64,000 nt of DNA from Sweltsa coloradensis (lineage: Eukaryota; Arthropoda; Insecta; Plecoptera; Chloroperlidae), in contig JAMZAV010003128.1 of the NCBI GenBank assembly GCA_024449915.1, positions 1 through 64,000 of the forward strand. The letters are read 5' to 3'. Below the pieces are notes generated by a model. It did not search any database. It had not been told where the DNA came from and saw only the letters and a list, made by a program, of their open reading frames with translations. Within the stretch, counting starts at the first letter, position 1. Every line of letters starts with the position of its first letter. A program made the translations under genes and the position numbers. This document shows, piece after piece, positions 49,989 through 60,837 of the stretch.

Positions 49989-50195
49989 TTGCTGAAGAAT
50001 TCCTTGGAAATGCGCGTCGCTATCCGAATGGTCACTCTCCAGTCCCATGTTGCCATTCAAATAATGCAACAGGCAACAGCGCATAACGTGATCGCTGTGG
50101 AAGAGGACGGAAAGCATCTCGTCGGTCGGAGGATCCCATATCAGTCTCAGATGGCTTGCCCGGATGGCCTTGTTTTGAGTTTACATGATGAGTGA
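49989..50195 (+). CDS. Small open frame inside the 8-kb element, unknown
   Basis: A 68-codon GC-richer frame includes RVAIRMVTLQSHVAIQIMQQ and then an acidic part VEEDGKHLVGRRIP. It is followed by a long G run (50227-50236). No domain was recognised, no splice sites are obvious, and the listed start is TTG, with ATG at codon 7. It may be a fragment of a gene captured by the element or chance. Confidence 0.2.
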   Translation: MLKNSLEMRVAIRMVTLQSHVAIQIMQQATAHNVIAVEEDGKHLVGRRIPYQSQMACPDGLVLSLHDE

Positions 50196-51165
50196 TTGCA
50201 TCATTACGTCATCGTGACACTAGTCGGGGGGGGGGGAGGGAAAGACCGGGGTGGAACATCGAAAGGTTTCATGTTAAGTTGTATAATTTTCTTAGTACTT
50301 TCATATTATTTCCGTACAATGTTGTTAAAATTAATTTGATTTGCCGGTCGTCGCTAAATTAACCCATGCCTGGGTTAACAGCCCCATCAGTACGTCAAAC
50401 TCCCGACCGTAGATGGGGAAACTTTGTTGGAAGGGGGAGATCCTCAAAAGAGCATAGCACTTGTTAACCCAACGATGATGATGATACCAATGATACCAAT
50501 GATACCCCACAAACAACAATCATCGAATATAACTTAGTGTCAACTAAGTCTACTAATTACTGTTAACCTAAAATATTGAGTGCAAAAAATGCTCAATGTC
50601 ACAACCACCTTACATTATAATTACACAGTATATTTATATTTATATTTTATAGAAAGATTACAAAAAATGCCTTAAAAAGCCGCAATATTGGGAGTACGTA
50701 AAATAAATTGAAAAATAGTTTTGTTCTTCTCAAAAGACTATAATATTATTATGATGTTTTTACTACAAAACTACTGTTTTATAGTTATTTCTAGTGTTGG
50801 GTAAGTTCCTCTATATAGCCAACCAACACTACTGCAACAACAATGCAACATGCGAACCGAAATGAAGGGCAAGTCTCAGGTTGTCTAGGATACCAACAAA
50901 AATACACATTGCACAATGTTTTAAATTAAAAAGTCGTGGTTATGGAATCTATCTAACAATTTTAATTTTACACTCACATTTGAATGTAAGCGCGACTTTG
51001 CGACTAGTTTATTCCTAGAAATGTGTTGTGTTTGTACTTTTTAGTGTTTTGGTATCCTAGCCTAAGACATACTTGTGGCTTGCCTCATTTCGGTTCGCAT
51101 GTTGCATTTGTTGTAGTAAAGCGTTGCTATACTTGCCTATGCCTATCACATTCACAATGGGCTAA

Positions 51166-52347
51166 ACTAGGCCACTTCGCGAACGTTTTTTTCCAGTCGC
51201 GTTGATGGATGAGCTTTTATGGTTGATTATTTTTATCCAATGGTTAGTGTTTCAAGTCGTCATTGTTGTCGTCATTGTCGTCATTATCAAGACAAGAGCA
51301 AAAGTGAACCATGTCTGCCTTCAACAATGCGAGGCGACCGACTGCGAGTCTGAAAGACCCCGAAACTAGAGGCGAGCTCTGGCAGCCGTCCTAGCACAAC
51401 GAAGCACATAATAAATTTCAGAGTTGTTCTGAATCGGCCTTGTTGATTCTGGCGTTGATTCGCGGGTGTTCGCACTGTCCATACCACTGATTGCTATATT
51501 TCCTATTAAAATATCGATATTTGGTTGGTTATCGCTCACTCGTCGATTGCGTCGGGGCCTGCAGGGTTGGCTTGGTCGCTTTGATTTAAAGTCCCCCACT
51601 GAAAATCAGTTATATAACTGAGTGGGTAGACTCTAAATAAAATTTATTTATTTTATTTTTATTTAATCGTCGTCGGGGACACCTCCTCCTTCCCTTGACG
51701 ACCTCCCCGACGACGATGACAATGACACGACGAACGATGACAATGACACGACGAACGATGACAAGACACTGACGACCGCGACGTGAGAAACCCCCCTTCC
51801 TCCCCTTACCAGTGTCTGGTTCTGACAGCATGGACCCCTCCTCGCCATATCCCCTAGGCTAGAGTGGTGCATTATGACCTAACGGTTGTTGCGTCAAATA
51901 TAAAAAAAACACAGAACCGAACCGTCACGAGTCTCGTTAGCCGCGAAACGGTGTGGTGCGGCGAGATCACATCGACCCATCGTTGACCCTAAAAGCACGA
52001 TTTTTATGAGAAATATACCTTTGATTGTCCCCAAAATAATAAAATATACAAGTTCCGTGATTTCTAACGTTCCCATAAAGTTTCATCGAGATCGGAGAAG
52101 CCGTTTGCCCGGTCGCGGGCCAAATGTCACGAAAATGTCGCATTAAAAATCGAAACAAATCGTAAAAGTACGATATTCATGAGAAATATTTCTTCGATTT
52201 GTACCCAAAATTGTGGAAGGTCCCCTCCAAACTTCATCAAGATCGGATGTGCTGTTTGCCCCGTAGAGTGCTAACGAACAAAAAAAAACACCAGAGCTAT
52301 TCTTCTCAAGGGTAAGTGAAATTGAAATCTTCGCTACGCTCATCCAA
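51166..52347 (+). repeat. R1 repeat family, copy 7, diverged and interrupted
   Basis: A recognisable head (ACTAGGCCACTTCGCGAACG, then TGGATGAGC) and end (TTCGCTACGCTCATCCAA) bracket two degraded monomers near 52001 and 52159. About 780 bp of unrelated sequence sits between head and monomers, including a GCTGAAAATCAGT-type repeat and a tandem repeat. The tail region keeps TTTCATCGAGATCGGAGA in place of the family form. It is the oldest-looking copy. Confidence 0.65.
51715..51764. repeat. 21-bp tandem repeat, 2.4 copies
   Basis: The unit GATGACAATGACACGACGAA plus C is repeated exactly twice with a partial third. Open frames that cross it encode repetitive Val/Ser or Asp-type runs and are not taken as genes. 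Confidence 0.85.
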
Positions 52348-53552
52348 TTAGTACACACGTTCGCATACAGATTCCAAATTTTATTCTAATGTTTTATTTA
52401 TGAATGGCGAAAACGCGTGGAGAACAAGAAAACAATAACGTGTATGCATAATATCTAATGCAGAAGGAGATAAATAAAATTCGGAATGGGAATTATTAAT
52501 CACGCAAAGCCCCGAAACATACAAAACGCGTGTCTCTATAATCGCAAAAGTAATCCGCATCGTCAACCGAATCGAATTAAAACTTTTAATTTCATGACAT
52601 ACCGCAAATTCGCGAACATTGTAATGACGTTGTTTACTGGCCTGCGCTTTATTGATTTTGCAAGTTTTTGTAATTTTTGGGGGCAATAGCCGTTAATCAT
52701 TGTGTAATTATTTAAGGCTTGTTAGAAAAGGTCTCATACCACACATAACCGACTTAGTGTATGCATATAATTTACAGAATTACAGAAAGCGAAGGTGCGA
52801 TTCATCAACATAAATCCATTGTTTCGGCACGTCGGCCACACCAAAAAAGCGTTTTACAATGTTGTACAAATACAATACTAAATCAGTTCTGTGACTTGAG
52901 TGGATAGACTCTAAATACGATTTTATTTTATTTTACAAGCCCTAATTATGATATCATATTTTCAGCCATATGGGGCATAGAGCTCATAAGTCACAAGCGT
53001 CCAGATGGCATAGGCCTACATTGGAAATGCTGCCGGGATGCGTCGGTCTAAGGATGCGTTGAGTGCATGTCTATTTACAAACAATCAGAGTTTATTGATA
53101 GTCTCAAGGAATGCGATAATTAGGACGCGAGCTCCATTTAATTCCAGGAACACTAGCCATTGTCAAAATCAACTATCGGGAAAACATCTCCATATGCGTT
53201 TGGGAAACTACAAATAAATTTACTTCAACACAAAAACCCAAGCGTTTATACACCTACAATTAGGCTATATTAAAAATAGATACAATGTTGATTCGTGATA
53301 GCTGGTGATAGATTTACCGATCTTCACTGGCGTAAGTCGAAGAATATACCAACTCTATAACACAAAATATACAAAGTATATTTTAATCTGCTATTTAAAT
53401 TACGTGAAATAAAACTTGGCAACACAGATTTATAAATTACTATTCAAGGGATGAATACACACAAATAATAAAAATGTTTACGGTATTGTTGCGTTGGTTA
53501 AAATAATTGCACATTGTGGCGACATTCAAGGCATGATTGACACTATCTCTAT
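52348..53552. other. Non-coding interior of the 8-kb element
   Basis: AT-rich. Minus and plus frames at 52381-52689 overlap with no domain. GTGGATAGACTCTAAATACG at 52899 recalls the repeat seen at 51623 and 13750. Confidence 0.35.
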
Positions 53553-54205
53553 GTGCGTTTACTTGCGAGTAGAACACATTGTTCTCTTCGAGAGCGGAGT
53601 TTCTTTTGTATGTCAGCTAATTGAATTCTATACAATTTCAGATTCCGAAGAGCTACACGGCCGATGTATGACAATAGGATTAGACTAGGATTGTCATAAA
53701 AAATATTAATTAATAAAAGGATATATGCGTTTATCCAATACAATCATTAACTCTTGAAATCATTATTAAAATTAAAATAAAATGCTATGACAAAAATGTA
53801 TGATTTTTTGTAAGTTTTATCACTTTGAACGGAAAAAATCGGCCTTATTTACGGGTTTTAAGTATTTTGTTATTATCCAAAATAATGTATATAAAATGCT
53901 TAAAACCCGTAAATGATGTCCGATTTTTTCATTCATAGTGGATAAAACTTACAAAAATCATACATTTTTGTAATAGCATTTGATTTGATTTTAATAATGA
54001 CTTCAAGAGTTAAGGTTTTATTGGATAAACTTATTTATTACTTTATGAATTAAATATTTTATGACATCCTTGTCTAATTTATTCTCAATCTTCGGGCTTG
54101 TTGCTTCTCGGTATCTGAAATTGTATATATATTTCAATTAGCTGACATACAAAAGAACTCCGCTCTCGAAGAGAACAATGTGTTCTACTCGCGAGTAAAC
54201 GCACT
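53553..54205. mobile_element. 650-bp palindrome (foldback MITE)
   Basis: Two arms, left 53553 to about 53860 and right about 53901-54205, are inverted copies around an axis near 53880, with a short AT-rich loop. Terminal sequence is GTGCGTTTAC. Matching blocks include GAGAACAATGTGTTCTAC on the right arm and AAAACCCGTAAAT near the axis. Similarity may extend a little outward (GTGGCGACATT versus GCGGCGCATTT) after an indel. Open frames at 53494-53688 and 53549-53743 are arm sequence. Confidence 0.8.
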
Positions 54206-55516
54206 TAACAAATGCGCCGCAAATGACCGCGAGATTTTTTTAAAACTCAGATTATATTTTTAACTATGTCTTGTGTCATTGAGACTATTTAGGGATGACG
54301 AAACTCGACTTTTTACTACCCGGGTACCCGTCCACATTACCGGCGGACGCGGTTACAAAAAAATTACAATCACAAATTACACAAGAAATCGTGTGAATGA
54401 TACGTTCAAAAAGTGAAAAGAGAAAAGTAAACAGAATAAGGGCTATTCTAAACCAGTAAATAACAAACTTGTCAACAATGCCACCTGACTAGTAATAATC
54501 AATCAATTTCATCCTTTGAATCATATTCTAAAACAATACCAATTGATTGACGTTCATGGTGATTTTACCGACTTTTCCTCATTCATCATTCTTATTATTT
54601 CCTTTTTTTTTTTTTCAAAAGAATATGCTCAAATTGGCAGTGTGAAACATTTGACATTTGTCAAGCATTTTATTATATTTCACAGCCAGGTTTATATCAT
54701 TCTGGCACATGTTATGATATCTGCACCTATTTCTGAAATTGACCAATCACAATCAACTCTTCAAGGTCATTTTACTTTTTACTTTTCTTTTTTTATAGTA
54801 GAACAGAGTTTGACTATTGAAAAGAGGAAAGTTAATGTAAAAACTTAAAAACCCCTTCAAGAGCTAACTGTATTTGCTCTATAACTGGACTAAAGCGGCT
54901 CTGTTTTGAGTTTGAAATAGGAAATAGTATTGGAAAATACAATGGCTGTTCAAATTACATAGCAGAAAACATCAAAAGGAAAAATTAAAATAATAAAAAC
55001 ATTTATATTTCATGCTTTTATCATCAAAAAACAGTTGAAATTGTTTCTCTTTTCACTTTTTGAACTTCCTAGTGTAACGCCCGCTGAACCGAGGCCATCG
55101 TGAGGGTGAGGGGGGGGAGTGAGGGGGTGTGAGAGCGGAGCGATATAGAGATGGCCTTGGCTGAACCCGCTCATCCCAGACGTAGGCCCTAATGCTGTCC
55201 TATAAACAATGACGTGCGGATGAAGTAGTATTTCATTATAAGGAACACTTACTGTTCCTTCCTTGCATCTGCTTTATATCTTGTCACAAGGTCACGAGCG
55301 TTGGCACAGTGGGGGTGGGGGCTGGGGCTAGAATGCTGGCGAGCAGATAATATATTAAAGTGCGCTTTTGACTTCTAGCAGATTGAAAACATTAGAGAAA
55401 TTTTGGTAATAATTTATTTACGCGGTATAATTGTGGAAGATCGCACGACGGGTGAGACAGGAGGCACAGGGTGGGAATTAACATAACGCATTGATTGTGT
55501 AGACCCATAATATGTT
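54206..55516. other. Non-coding interior of the 8-kb element, right part
   Basis: AT-rich up to 55070. The 110-codon plus frame at 54516-54848 is Phe/Ile-rich and has no domain. A G-rich tract at 55100-55150 is flanked by GAGGCCATC and GATGGCC, a small inverted repeat. Confidence 0.35.
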
Positions 55517-56568
55517 GTAATGGAGAGCGACAATTTCATCTAGCTAAGGGAAATGCCTTTTTGTACGTTTTTTAACGATTATGGCTATATAGTGTTATTT
55601 CGCAAATAAAAAAATAGAAATTTTTACATTTCACTCTAATTTATATTTCACTCAAAGCAGCCCAGTCCATCATCGTAAAAAAAATTCAAATTGTATCTTA
55701 CAGTTATTACAACAACATAGCAGTCTTTTGGCTAGAACGAATATTTAATGCCAAAATAATCTCGGGAACTCATTTAACATTTTTTTTACAGTTATTTACC
55801 ATCCTGTGTCTGTAACTAAATAATAACTTGATATAAATTCCTAATTTTAGGCTTTTGTGACCGGATATTATCATATTTTTAATTAATTAATTAATTGGGA
55901 CATTTATTATTTAATTAGGTCTATCCTGAGGATAGTCCACATACTTTGGGCTGAAACGTGCACACAACCAAATATATTTCGCGCGGCGAAATGTCCCCAG
56001 CAATTATTTAATAACAGATAATAACTTACAACCCCAAAACACATAAATGCGGAATGATGTTTAAATACTTGCGTTGCTTTTGTATGTTGATGCTCTCAAC
56101 CCAACATCATATCAAATAAATAATTGCCCAAGGAAGGCTCAGTAGTAACAATGAAATTTTGTTTCATTTAGACCTAAACTATCATCCTGTAAAAAAATAA
56201 AATACATTATATAATAATAACGTGATAAATGCGCAGCAAATACATTGCAACAATAATTTTCACCTAGCTTGGATTTTAAGCAAGAAGCATCTTAATTTCA
56301 AAACAGCAAGTTATTTGATTTCAAATACAAATTCAAAATTTGCGCGTCAATAGTGTTGAAGTAGCTACACAAGCATGCGCTACAAGCGCTAGGATCGAAT
56401 TGTTGACTGAGCAGAAGTGACCGGCAACCAATTACCTCCCTAGTTGTCTGCTAGGTTGTGCAACTATCAGTGCTAACAACTAGCGCGCTCTAACGTGTAG
56501 GTAGCCCACAAGTGAGCAGGCTGAAGCCGGTAAAAGCTATTACTCTGAGAACACTAGTCACCCAACGG

Positions 56569-59500
56569 TGAAACTTGAGATAATCTTGTCACATCGCTAA
56601 CCACAATCAAGATGGCGATAAGTCACGTGCATGGAGGTTGTTGCGCGCGCACATTTTACACCGAGAATGAAATGAATGCTTGTTTTTCTTAAAAATAATA
56701 AGTATAAAGCTCGTGGAAAAAAATGTTTCTCTAGTTTTTAATTCCCTCGTTATGGTACAATCCAAAACAAAAATTCAGTCACGTCATTATAAAAATTGAC
56801 TCGTTTGAAACAACACACGCATCTTTGTATGTAATGTCATATAAAGCCGCAAAACAAATTCTCTGTTGATTCTGTACACAACATATTTCATGTACAACGA
56901 CGGACAAATGTATGCAACATTTTTTTATGCCTTTATTTGGGATTCATTTGAAAGTGCCAACGTGCGGAAGCCAATGAGTGATCTACGAGCCCCCCCCTCA
57001 GACTCGCCTGCCTCCGGCCCTGTCCTGGCACAGGGCTAACGTAGATTTATTCCACAAGAAGATACCTACTATATAGGGTGCAATGTGCTCCTGTTCAGGA
57101 TTACTAGGTATATAAAGAACTGATTACCACAGCAGTGTTTACATTTTCTTTTACCTCAACTATAACTACACATACTGTTAAGAAACAAACGAGACTGATC
57201 GTATTTAAAATATTTAACACAAAAACTATTGCATTTTCAACTTGACATTTTATTAATTCAGCTTTATACAAGGATATATTTATGATATTGATAACTGATT
57301 TTACTTGTAATTTTTATAGTGAGTATGATTTATAAAGCGTGTTTGAATAAAAATAATTTTGGCATTATATTATGTTGACTGTTATGCTGTCAATACTGTT
57401 GTCAATGGCAATAGAAAACATCGTACAGCAGATAAGATAAAAGTGCTTTTTTGATTAGTGCTGTAAACTGATTTACTGAATAGTAGTTTACAGATTGTCC
57501 AATAACTCAACCGTCGTTGTTAAATAGTATTGAAGATCCGAGAATCTCAAGTTGACTCTACAAGTGAACACGTCACAAGTTATCAATTAAATAATACAGA
57601 ATATATTAATTAAACGTTAGAAAAAATTTGCTACCGTGAAATGTGGAAATACTTTTGGCGTTAAAATTGTTGACGTTAGTTATTGGACTACAATTCCGAT
57701 TTTTGCTAAGATTTTTAAGTAACGTCTAACGTCTTCCATCTTCATATAATTGAATCGATGTAATATATCCAATGCCTTATAATTAACTGAAATGAAGAAC
57801 AACAAAAATATCCCTTCTGGATAATGTTTACCAGTAAGGCAGGTGTTGACATTGTTTTGCTTTTCTGTATCATTGTCATGTAAATCCATCTCCATTAGTT
57901 TATATTAATTTATCATCCTGACATCCCTATTTCTAAACGGACTATAGAGTATTTGATTTACATAATTCAATTTAATATTATTTACTAGATTAAAATTCAA
58001 AGCTCGTACGTGGTTTGTGAAAACAACGACAATAAAAACAATCCTATGAGAATTGATGATAAAATTATTGACGTTCCTGAATTTAAATAGTGATAAATGA
58101 CAACATTGAAATGGAATGCAAATATAGTGGATTACGCCAATTTTTTTATTTGCATAACATATAATGTCACACATTTTCCAGTCAGTGCACTCAAATGTCT
58201 ACTTGATCAATGTTATTGAACATTTCGATATGTGAAAAAAAGACTGGATTTTGATGGTTATTTAAAAGCTTCTGTCCTGTCAAGATATTTTGCTAGTTTT
58301 GACGTTCACTTAAAAAAGTTGGTTTTGTGACTATAATATAACACTATTCCCCCTGATGATGGAATATCGATGAGCGATATGTTTATAAAAGCTATTTATT
58401 TTCAAACCACCGTTCCCCCAACTTTATACTGTCTGGAAGACTAATGTTTATTTGTTCAAGTTGTGAACTTGCTTAAATAAACAAAAATAAAGGCAATGCA
58501 AACAATACGATATAAATTCAAGTGTTTGCTAGACATCCTCATAATGGTGTCGAACGGACTACCAGAAGTTGAGCACTTGTCTCGTCATTAAATAATGTAC
58601 GCGATCCTATTGAAGAAGAAGAAAAAAAATGCGAGTGTGCATAGTATTTTATGGTTTTGGTAATAATTTATATATGAACGATGACCATTTGCTTAAAAGT
58701 GAGAGTTTTCAGGTGGGTGGTGGCAAGGTAGGGGGGGGGGGGGTTAGGCGACGGCTCTTCGTGGCTACGGCGCCTCTAAAGTCACTGTGACCTGTGTTGA
58801 TTCAATTCAATTTCAGAAGATCAAAAGCTGAACCAGCTTTTGACCCGGACAATTCTGCATAATAAAAAATATAGGATTAGGAATAAGCATACGATCAACG
58901 AGCCAAAAACATTATTCTCTCATTGTTTTAGAGTTGGAAGATGAGTGTTCAAGAGTCGTTTAGTTTTTTTTAATTAAATATCAGACCTTGGAAACGGGTT
59001 TTGTAATTCATGTTCGTCGGCAAAACGATCGAGTTCCTAAGCATGGTAAAGTTACGTTGAAAGGCAACCTACTTGCAGTAAAAATGTGGAGTGAATTTTT
59101 TAATATATGCGAAAAGTTAGAGCCCACAATTTGTAATATAATATTGTCTGTGGTAAAGCGTTTGGTGTAGAAATATATTGTATCTTGTAAAGTTGACAAA
59201 TATATCAATAGTATTAACAATTGTCTACACCTTAACTAAACAATACAAGGCATGTCATGTATGGTTTAGCTAATTTTTCCTAATTAATCACTCCCATGGA
59301 AAAAGAACATATCCGTTAAAAATGTATGTGCGTCGTCTGTCAAAGGGTGAATTTCTTCTTCTAATGGTTGAATCAGTTTATTTTCCTGCTGGTTTAAGTG
59401 TAATTTTTAAATTTTCGTACGTTCGCTATACACACTAATATACTCAATAAAATCATAGCACCGAAAATTAGACAACATATTTTTAATGTTTATTAATTCT

Positions 59501-60447
59501 TTTTAACTCAAAATAAATTCATTATTTATATACCATTAGTAAATATTTAAGTATTTATTTATGATTCTCTTGTAGTATAAAGCGGTTTATTTAATAAAAG
59601 TTATAAAAAAAGTACACATTGTAAAACAAGAAGGTAACACAATCAAGATAAGTCGTAATGGAGTCCAGTCATGAAGCTGCTCGACATGTCTGATTTGTTC
59701 TATTCTTGATCTACGTGGAATATTTGGATTAGATATTATGTCCCTAGTCCGGCTCTGATAGTAAGATCAAGTTGTACGGTGGTCAGTGGTAGTTAACTGT
59801 TTGAAGTTTCAGATCTCTCGTCACGTATTGTGTTAGTTTCTGACGTGATCTGAGTGCGTTATTATCAAGTTGTTAGCACCGGATTTATCCGACTCTGTCA
59901 AACATCTAGCATATGCAACCTACAGATGCATGTAGATTTACCAACTTCTTTTGTAATAATCAACACTACTAATAAGAAATTAAACCCGTACCCGGCACCT
60001 CCACCAAAAGCGAAATGCATAGGCCTAATGCATTATCACAATGAATTTACTTTGATTGCACTTCTTTTTCCAATTTTAAAATTAATATTTTATTTAAAAT
60101 AACCTCAATTGGAGTCAATGTTATATTAAAATTCACCGATCATATTTATTGTAGTTTCAGTTCTGTAAAATTTACAACCAAAATATATTTTCTAACATTT
60201 TGTAAATTAATAGCAGCTAGTTTGTGTACTAATTCAATGCTATGCGTTGGATTTTTACAATAGTGTAGTGGTGTAAATCTCCATAATATAACTTACTGCA
60301 TCTATAAGTTAGTAAACAGTAATTAGTATTAATACCATCAAAAGAAAAAATCTCAAAACGAGAGATATAAAAAGTCCGCATTTCAGAAACTTTATTGCAC
60401 AGTCAAAGGTAAGTGTAGGCAATAATAAAAATTTCAGCATGGAAAAA
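56569..60447. other. Non-coding stretch
   Basis: AT-rich DNA with short frames (57680-57895, 57905-58174, 58988-59220, 59854-60102) that lack domains. A C/G-rich block lies near 56990-57040 and a run of G at 58730-58743. The box CCCGGCACCTCCACCAAAA at about 59993 matches the end box of the dispersed repeat at 3120 and 10110. Confidence 0.35.
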
Positions 60448-60511
60448 CCACTGCCTCCTAGATGTTCGTCGTGGCTCCTCGGAGCCACGACGAACAACAA
60501 GGAGGCAGTGG
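60448..60511. other. Near-perfect 64-nt hairpin
   Basis: CCACTGCCTCCT (60448-60459) pairs fully with 60500-60511, and TTCGTCGTGGCTCC (60465-60478) pairs fully with 60481-60494. A 5-by-5 internal loop (AGATG against CAACA) separates the stems and only two bases form the loop. The surroundings are AT-rich, so the GC-rich stem stands out. It could be a small RNA precursor, a remnant of a foldback element or a cruciform site; the tight loop is unlike a standard pre-miRNA. Confidence 0.75.
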
Positions 60512-60707
60512 AAAAACATTCAACTGTCAATGAAAGTCACAAAAGTAGTAGTAGGCATTAATGAAAAATCCATGCGAAGACAATAACAGCTGTAACAGCT
60601 GATAATATTCGTACTCTATGTTCCCATACTTTTTTATTACTTAAGTTTTAAACAAATTTTGGACAACAAAAAATATCATTTTTCGAATACGTTATTTTAT
60701 AACATTT

Positions 60708-60837
60708 AATACAATTCATAAATCAATAAAGTCCATCCAGACCCGCGGGGTTCAAACTCGGGTATCCCACATTCCAGGTAGGTGCCTTAGCCAGCTAGAC
60801 CACCAAGACGGTAACCTCTTAACTTCTGAATTGTAGT
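60708..60837 (-). repeat. SINE family A, copy 3
   Basis: Read on the minus strand it starts AACTACAATTCAGAAGTT, then a tRNA-like head with A box TGGTCTAGCTGG, anticodon-arm-like CCTACCTGGAATGTGGG and a B-box variant GAGTTTGAACCCC. It ends near the weaker terminal motif at 60708-60720. Compared with the two copies near 63.5 kb the box sequences differ but the order is the same. Confidence 0.65.

Larger units (their letters stand above)
48553..56568. mobile_element. Candidate 8.0-kb element with about 1-kb inverted arms
   Basis: The left arm (48553-49557) and right arm (55517-56568) are inverted copies, roughly 90 percent identical by eye. The outermost bases are CCGTTGGGTGACTAGTGTTC on the left and the complement on the right. 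TGAAA lies directly outside both ends, consistent with a 5-bp target duplication; the inner arm edges have no such match, which argues against two separate insertions. The right arm has about 50 extra bases near 55914-55965. The 5.96 kb interior holds a diverged R1 copy, a 650-bp palindrome and short open frames, but no recognisable transposase. An inverted segmental duplication is the main alternative. Confidence 0.65.

Noticed and set aside
51610..51872. Overlapping open frames with Val/Ser repeats
   Set aside because: They are produced by the 21-bp tandem repeat and GC-rich low-complexity DNA.
54516..54848. 110-codon open frame
   Set aside because: Phe/Ile-rich product from T-rich DNA with no domain and no splice signals.
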